Shown here piece by piece: positions 57,701 through 64,000 of a stretch of DNA of 64,000 bases (its first letter is position 1; each line of letters opens with the position of its first letter). The notes beneath the pieces were generated by a model. The model did no database searches. It saw only the letters and a program-made list of their open reading frames with translations, and had not been told where the DNA came from. This stretch comes from Glossina fuscipes (lineage: Eukaryota > Arthropoda > Insecta > Diptera > Glossinidae). The stretch lies in assembly GCF_014805625.2 (NCBI RefSeq), contig NW_023998417.1, forward strand, positions 10,526,744 through 10,590,743. The letters run 5' to 3'. A program made the position numbers and the translations under genes.

Positions 57701-59134
57701 ATGCAAACTATAAACGGCTTAAAAGCTAAGAAATTCTTTGTTAATAATTCCAATCAAGAGTTAGAAAATCAACAAGAGTACGATGAATGCAATTATGGCG
57801 ACGATGATGATGACGAGGATGACATAGATGAAGAAGAGGACGAGGAGTCTGACGAGGAGGACGATGAAATTGAAGAAGAGGAAGAGGAAAGGGAATATCG
57901 TGAAATGGAATTACCGCCAGCACTGGATGCGAATCATGCTGAGGATGAAACGTCTGATATAAATCTTAAAGCTGAATTCCAATCTCCAACTGAAGTGATA
58001 GGAAATCCGCAAACTCCTTTCATTATAAGCAGTGTTTGTACAGCACACGTTACAACTAATCAGCAACCCCAGCAAGAGTGTACTGACATACCAAAGCATA
58101 GCGAAAATGATTTGCCAGTTGCCGACATCAACGCGATGGTCACAGAAACGGGGACTAATCAGGCTCCCGTGAAATATGAGCCTGACAGTAACCGCGGCAA
58201 AACCGATTTAACTCAAATTATGCAGGCTCCCCAAACAAGTCAGCCGACGGATTTAACAATCTCATCGATTGCAGCCGGTTGTAGTGTTAACTTTTCGCCA
58301 ACATTAGCTATCCCTAATCAAGAGGCCGATGAAACACCGCCAGTACCAAATGTTTTAGAAGTTCCAACTGCCAGCAAAAAAGCATTTCAACCACATGATG
58401 GGAATCGCGGCGATGATGAAAATGTAAATTTGACATTGACACGAGTTCGCGAGGGAATCATACAAGAGCCTAAAGATGTTCAATTAGAAGCTCAACCTTT
58501 TGGCGATACTACTTCCGTCGGCAATGCTAATCTGGATCAGAATATAGAAGAACAACAAAATCAACATAATCAACAGATTTTGGAACACCACCATCAAAGA
58601 CATCCTCGTCTTACAGCACTTGTAATGCATCCGTATTTGGAGGACATATCGTCAAGCACGAGCAGTATACTCAGCGATTCTTTACTAGAGACACCAAGGT
58701 GCAGCACTGCGCCAGTACATATACACCAGAATGTAGAAGAGACTGAAAACATCTTAAACGAATCCAATCGACATTTGTCAAGAAATTTCAATTTTGATAA
58801 CATTAACGAAATTGCTGAAAATAATAATAATGCTAATATCGAAAGAGAACTCCAAGACGGTGAACTGGCTCGCCAAGCAGTGGAACAGCAAGCACAAGAC
58901 CAACAGCATGCTTCCGGGCAACAGCAAGCTGAAGATCAACAGCAAACTTCTTCAGAGCAACATGAAACTGAAGAACAACAGCAAACACAAGAGCAACAGC
59001 AAACGCAAGAGCAACAGCAGGTTGAAGAACAACAGCAATCTCAAGATCAACAACAGCAGGTCCAAGATCAACAACAGCAGGTCGAAGAACAAGGACCGGT
59101 TCAAGGGCAACAGATCGATGATGATGTAACATGA
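54798..59134 (+). CDS. ZAD-C2H2 zinc-finger protein with long acidic/Gln-rich tail
   Basis: Four exons, 54798-54992, 55063-55472, 55558-55887 and 55945-59134, give 1374 aa. The N-terminal ZAD zinc-binding, dimerising domain has C20/C23 and C77/C80 (CRLC ... CTLC), typical of insect transcription or chromatin factors. Four C2H2 fingers follow with exact C-x2-C-x12-H spacing (C238/C241/H254/H259, C268/C271/H284/H288, C297/C300/H313/H317, C332/C335/H348/H353), then a C2HC finger (C357/C360/H373/C377). The remaining roughly 1000 residues are disordered, with repeated psi-K-x-E (SUMO-type) motifs, a long Asp/Glu run and a terminal Gln repeat. It diverges from Prp39. In Drosophila, as I recall, the gene number next to Prp39 (CG1646) is CG1647, also a ZAD finger protein, so orthology is possible but untested. 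DNA target unknown. Confidence 0.88.
57797..57892 (+). repeat. GAT/GAG-rich acidic-codon tract
   Basis: Imperfect gat/gac/gag/gaa run in the last exon of the ZAD gene, encoding more than 25 nearly continuous Asp/Glu residues. Lies within coding sequence. Confidence 0.8.
58875..59100 (+). repeat. Coding 18-21 base Gln-rich repeat
   Basis: Repeated caacagcaa-plus-nine-base units encode a (Q-Q-Q-x-x-E/D) period at the C-terminus of the ZAD protein. Units near 58976-59010 are almost identical (caacagcaaacacaagag), and later units add a glutamine. Confidence 0.8.
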
Positions 59135-59744
59135 ATTTCGCGTTTGTTCCATTGATCCATCAAAAATACATAAATATCGCGTTAAAAGTGAAGCGAAATT
59201 ATTAAATTAATGTAAATTACAAAAAAAAAAAAAAACAATTTTCATTTATAATTTAAAATAGTTTAGCATTTAATTACTGATCAATCAAGAAATTTATTTT
59301 TACTTTAGAATTTAGAATTTGTGTGATTTTTTCATTTGCTTTTTCGGTTGAAATGGTTTTTGAGAAACTTTTTTAATATAAAGATATATGATTACGATCG
59401 ATTTAAAAATTTATACTTCGATGTATTTACTACGAATAGTTTCGTAGGGTTTATTAATTATATAAACAATATTCAAATATACGTTAAAACATATTTGGTT
59501 TATTAAAATTATTACAATGTAGCGTATGAAAGCGGACGCATAGTAATACTGAATGAAAAAGACAATTCCACTAACCTAAATCCTAAATAAAAAACCCTAC
59601 GTTCACGTTGTGAAAAGTTCGACTTGTTTTGCGTGAGGATAGAACTAACACAAGCTTTTAACAATACGAAGCTTGCTGCCGAAATACTCCAAAAACTCGA
59701 TTATCCAAATGTAAAAGCGTATTTGGACTAAAAGACTGTGCGAA

Positions 59745-59930
59745 CGTTCATTTATTCACTCATTCATTCGTCCATGCATACGTTCATTCATGCATTCTTT
59801 CATTCACTGATTCATTTATTCATTCATTCGTTCATTCCTTCTTTTATCCAATAATTCATATATTAATCCATTCGACTATTCATTCAGTCATTAAATTAAT
59901 CATTCATTTATACATTCATTAGATAATTTA
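59745..59930. repeat. Imperfect (TTCA)n tract
   Basis: Many cattcatt and related tetramers (cattcgttcattcatgcattc...) over about 185 bases, with interruptions. Non-coding. Confidence 0.75.
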
Positions 59931-61041
59931 ATCCATTTTATTTCTGAGAGGAATATTTCTAATACCCTTGATGTGGAGAGAGGAGAATAAATATTTCCAA
60001 TATTTACATTCTAACAAGTGGTTGTTTTCAATTACTTACTCTCTAAAGAACAAAATTCGAAGTTCGCTCATTTACTTCTCCTTTAATTTGCCAGAATTCG
60101 AAGTTCGCTCAAATTCTGGTCACCTTAAATCATTACTTCTGCAATGAATATTATAAATACTTTTCTGGTAGATAATTGTTAAAGTTCCATCCCAAAAAGA
60201 GTTTCATTGCGAATATGGTATTAGCTTAACGACAAACCATGTCGGTTCTTTGTAGAAGACGCGTGATCTATTTTTACTCATCGTTTTGCTGCGTTATGGA
60301 CCCTTACGACATAGGACTCTAAATCAAAAGTCTGGCACAAGAAGGAAGAGGACGTAGAGCGCCTCCGTCACTTTACCGGCGACACCACTATCTTAAAAAC
60401 TAAGGAAAGGCTAATCATTTCAATAAAATAAATATCTCGTATTTCGAAGCACTCTCTTCTCTAACGTTTTTCAAGGAAAAGGTTCGACGTTGAAAGGTCC
60501 ACATTCTTATATCCACATCGTACAGCAAAGATGTTAGAAATGCTTCTCGCAATAACCGTGGAAGCGCAGGAGATCTTACGATTGTCTTCCGCCGAGATAA
60601 ACTTGTTTCTAAGAAAAAAAGAAGTTAACTTATTATCTATCTACCAATGTAGTTTTCGTTCCAGAATTCTTTCCAATTAGAATTGTGAATTTGATTTTTG
60701 CCCTTCTGTCTTGCTTATGCTCAAGCATGGCATGCTTATGTCTTTATTTCTTCATTTCGCTTTTACGATTTTTTATCGTGATTTGCTATTCATATTTGTT
60801 AGTCTTGGATTAAATTTGTTAAATGCTTTTCCTTTTAAATAAAGATAATTTTTTTAAACAATGATGAAAGGTGTCTCCTCGTTCCCTTCTCTCCAATATA
60901 TGCTCTATATTTTTCGATCAATTCATTCTCTGTCTGCACTTGTGCAGGATAGTCTGTTACCGATTATATATTCTGAGACGTTCAGTTATATTGCCTCGTC
61001 GTGATGCATTTTGACGTACAATCGGTAAGAACTTTAGCAGT

Positions 61042-61207
61042 ATAAGTGTATATTCGTTCTCATTTGTTATGCATGTATTGTGCCGATTTATAAAATAAGT
61101 GTATATTCGTTCTCATTTGTTATGCATGTATTGTGCCGCTTTGAGAATAAGCATATATTCGTTCTCATTTGTTTTGCATGTATTGTGCCGCTTTGAGAAT
61201 AAGCATA
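61042..61207. repeat. 52-base minisatellite, three units plus a partial fourth
   Basis: Units start at 61042, 61095, 61147 and (partial) 61199. They share tatattcgttctcatttgtt, then tgcatgtattgtgccg. Units differ by few substitutions, so the expansion is recent. Confidence 0.85.
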
Positions 61208-61637
61208 ATTATAGTATTTCCTAAACGTATAAATGTAGATTTTCCCAAACGTATACACATATAAAAAGCATGTAATATAAATAAGACTTAGGATTTATTC
61301 TAAGAATCCATTATAATATAAATAAGACTTTTTAATAAACCTTCTTTTTTTTTTCTAAAGTGTTTTAATGCACTAAATTTCTTTTTTATAATTTTATAAT
61401 TTTTTGGGTTTTTTCTTACTTCACTATTATGTAAACATCTTCTTCTAATTTTTAACCTTTTTAATTTCTTTTTTTTTTTTTAATTTTTTTGTTAACAATT
61501 ATTCACTTTTTACAACTTCTTTGTGCACTTGTAAAATGGCTTTGATTTTTCGCTAAAAGCCGTTAGCTGGTTTTTTCTTATACATGGTTTATAAAAAAAA
61601 ATACCATGTGTGGAGACTGCACAGAGTTTCTTTCAAT

Positions 61638-61763
61638 AAATTCCTTCACAAAATCTGTTAAAAGTGATAAACAAATTCCCTCATAAAATCTGTTAAAGTG
61701 ATAAACAAATTCCCTCATAAAACCTGTTAAAGTGATAAACAAATTCCCTCATAAAATCTGTAC
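61638..61763. repeat. 34-base minisatellite, about 3.7 units
   Basis: Units start at 61638, 61673, 61707 and 61741, each aaattccctcataaaatctg followed by ttaaagtgataaac, with few differences. Confidence 0.85.
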
Positions 61764-62355
61764 CAATTTTGTTAATTAAGAAAATGGAGTCAAAAATATC
61801 ATACTAATTTTGTTAAGTGAGAAGTTATGGAATAATTCGAGTTTTTCATGAGTTCAAAATTATATTCATTATGTGTTTTACGCAATTTTGAACGAAGCCG
61901 ATGAATGTTTGTTTTTTCGCACTAGTTTTGCATTATATCGGTAACATCATCATCTATGTTTTTTTTTTATTATTTTTTTTTTTTATTAAATAATACAAGA
62001 AATCTATCAAAAATCTATCCTAAAAACATGGTTAGCACATTGTAAGTAGAGATTAGGAATATTAATAAGCGAGATATGAATAAAACTACGCTGATAAAAA
62101 CACAATTTGCTAAGAGTTTTAAAGCTATTTTTTAACAATATTTCCATCCTCTAAATCCATAATATATATTTAAATTAAGATAATAATAATAATAATAATA
62201 AAAAAGTTTTACGGAATAAATTGAAAGCTAAAGCTAAGTCGTGGCATTTGTAGATTACATAGGCATGTATATATGTTGGAAATAAATTTAAAATGATTTC
62301 CTCTTTTTTCGCTACCGTTTGAGATCACTAATGTGATTTGTTAAATATGATTCCA

Positions 62356-62361
62356 TTTATT
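62356..62361 (-). terminator. AATAAA overlapping the ULK3 stop codon
   Basis: On the minus strand the last codons read TTA CAA TAA ATGG, so a canonical poly(A) hexamer spans the stop codon. It may or may not be used; another signal further downstream is not excluded. Confidence 0.3.
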
Positions 62362-63999
62362 GTAAACAACAACTGCGAACTGTCTGAGTAATTTTTGGTT
62401 CCGCTTCCATTTCTTTGGCGCTCAAAATGTTTTTAATGCTTTCTGCCTCTTTCATCCAATTCTCCAACTAACATGTGCAATACATGTAAATTAAATTTGA
62501 GATTTCAAATCCGACTTTTTTTTCCTACTTACTTGCTGCACTAGCAAAATACGTCTTTCCCCTTTCGGTTCCTTATTAAGAAATGGCACCATTACACCCA
62601 ACGCAGACGTGAATGTCTCTAAAGCTAATTGAAATTTATGTTCATACAAATATAATTCACCTTGACGGCCAATATCCAGGGCGGTCTTCAATGCGGGACT
62701 CGAGTGAGATAAAGCATCTACAATAAATTACTTTTTATATAAAATAGTCGAGAGAATTTTTAAGGCGAGAATCACAGGGGATGAACGATCATTAGTGGAC
62801 TATATACATATATATATATATACATATACATATATATATATATATATATGGAAATTTTCAGGCTTACATAGTTGCTTGTAACGCAATTCTGGCTCCAAAA
62901 TGTTGACAATATTACTGCTATTCGCAGAGGATGGAGAAGTTTCTTTCAAGGCAGTTGTTTCGCTGCTGACTGCGTTTTTGTATTCCTCTTCGATGAGGCC
63001 ACTTTTAATTTCCTCCGCTCTTTTCATATAAGATAAAGCGCGACTACGTAAAGCTAAACGTTTGTTTGCATCCGACTCTTCAGTTATTAGTGGGACAAAA
63101 TACTGCAGAGAACTGCAATATAAGTAATAGGCCTCCTTATAATCATGCTTTTCATCATACTCGACTGCTTTAGTGACAAGTTCAATTGCTTTCTGCAATG
63201 TCTACAAAATTGGGAACGAAATCGTAGTTAAAAATCACATCTTATTGAATGGAAATGATACCTTTTCCGAAGGAAATGTTTTTAAATCTAAAAATGTATG
63301 ATTAAAGAAATCATTAAATGAGATTCTTTTGGCTGGATCATGTTCCAAGAGTCCACAGAGCAGATCTTCGCATTCCTTACTTATACATACATTCGGAGGC
63401 AAACGGATTTTCTCGCAACTTCGTATTCGACCCAATAACTCTTCTATTGTTTTTGAAGTGTATGGAGCGCGCCCAAACAAACATTCATACAATATCACAC
63501 CTATACTCCAAAGATCAGCTTTGGCGTCATATTGATGTTTACGTACAATTTCTGGAGCCATATACAAAAGTGATCCCTTTAGTTGCTGATTCATTTCTCC
63601 TAACTTCAAATGCTGGGCAAAGCCAAAATCTGCCACCTTTAAACTAACACTATTGCCTTGACTGCGCGTCAGCAACAGATTCTGAGGTTTTAAGTCGAAA
63701 TGGCAGATATCATTGCTGCGCATGTATTGTACTGCGGTTGCCAGTTGTCTTAGAAAATATTTGCAAGTGGCCTCGGGCAGTGACTTTTTTGAACGAATAA
63801 AAGTGCTAAGGCTGCCAGCGTTGCAATATTCCAAGACAATATAAATGGTTTTATCATCCCAAAAGAAATCTTGTAGAGTCACAATATATTTGTGATTGAG
63901 ACACCGTAGTAAACGTATCTCAGTTATTAAATTTTCACGTGAACTGTGCGACAATGAAGACATTTCTACAAACTTGATGGCATGATAACTCTTCAATTT
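62357..63999 (-). CDS. ULK3: ULK3-type kinase (Drosophila Aduk), 5' truncated by window
   Basis: Four exons seen: beyond 63999 to 63262, 63201-62868, 62717-62533 and 62467-62357. The N-terminal kinase lobe with the glycine loop lies outside the window. ULK3 acts in autophagy induction, Gli/Hedgehog signalling and ESCRT-III abscission control. The visible kinase domain has the ATP-binding lysine (HAIKF), LEYCNAGSLSTFI hinge region, catalytic HFDLKPQN, DFGFAQ and GSLLYMAPEI; human ULK3 likewise replaces the HRD arginine (HLD). After it come two MIT-type helical regions (ELVTKAVEYDEKHDYKEAYY and LYLYEHKFQLALETFTSALG), which bind ESCRT-III, and the tail TVRSCCLQ, close to human SVRSSCTLQ. Exon phases are 0, 1 and 0. 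It converges on the ZAD gene. Confidence 0.93.
62804..62850. repeat. (TA)n microsatellite in ULK3 intron
   Basis: Runs of TATA with two ACATA interruptions, immediately downstream of a ULK3 splice donor (exon end 62868). Confidence 0.8.
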
Positions 64000-64000
64000 C

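Larger units (their letters stand above)
59135..62356. other. Convergent gap between the ZAD gene and ULK3
   Basis: About 3.2 kb with the two 3' UTRs and no recognised gene. It contains an imperfect TTCA tetranucleotide stretch (59745-59930), a 52-53 base minisatellite (61042-61207), a 34-35 base minisatellite (61638-61763), poly(T) runs and an (AAT)n run (about 62180-62199). Confidence 0.55.

Noticed and set aside
58833..59152. Leu/Val-rich minus-strand open frames at the ZAD gene end
   Set aside because: Reverse complements of the Gln/Glu repeat; no independent support.

Overview
The window is eukaryotic nuclear DNA from a true fly (Diptera, Brachycera). It is AT-rich, its genes have short canonical introns, and homopolymer A/T runs and AT microsatellites are common. 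Every recognisable gene has a Drosophila-type orthologue (ECSIT, GTPBP2, Vac14, dalmatian, Skp2, Task6, PSMD9, DCAF10, Prp39, a ZAD zinc-finger protein, ULK3). A ZAD zinc-finger gene and a Dalmatian protein point to higher flies. A dispersed repeat family that I recall as abundant in calyptrate flies (tsetse, house fly, blowfly) suggests a calyptrate; the species is not determined. No tRNA, rRNA, CRISPR array or prokaryotic feature was seen.

Layout, with coding exons assigned by hand from splice sites and reading phase: ECSIT (+, 1186-2668) converges on GTPBP2 (-, 5578-3699). A 3.9 kb gap follows, then Vac14 (-, 12666-9436, 11 exons, one with a GC donor) and dalmatian (-, 18302-14186, 4 exons). 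Dalmatian diverges from Skp2 (+, 19394-22116, 6 exons). A 5.7 kb repeat-bearing gap holds a decayed mariner fragment. Next is the K2P channel Task6 (-, 34101-27785, 6 exons), a further 5.7 kb gap, and PSMD9 (-, 42080-39823). PSMD9 shares a 488 bp divergent promoter with DCAF10 (+, 42569-44875). Prp39 (-, 53600-45785, 8 exons) has a 3.7 kb repeat-filled intron and diverges from a ZAD/C2H2 gene (+, 54798-59134). A 3.2 kb gap with two minisatellites separates that gene from ULK3 (-, 63999 or beyond to 62357), whose 5' part lies outside the window.

The genes are housekeeping or signalling genes with separate roles: mitochondrial complex I assembly, translational GTPase, PI(3,5)P2 synthesis, sister-chromatid cohesion, ubiquitin ligase receptors (Skp2, DCAF10), proteasome assembly (PSMD9), a pH-gated K+ leak channel, U1 snRNP splicing, transcription and autophagy/Hedgehog kinase signalling. 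I see no operon-like or novel multi-gene system. The most unusual sequence features are a three-fold exon module at the N-terminus of Dalmatian, a GC-AG intron in Vac14, dense SUMO-type motifs in the ZAD protein, acidic repeats in Prp39, and a roughly 700 bp repeat element with terminal inverted repeats in Prp39 intron 5.
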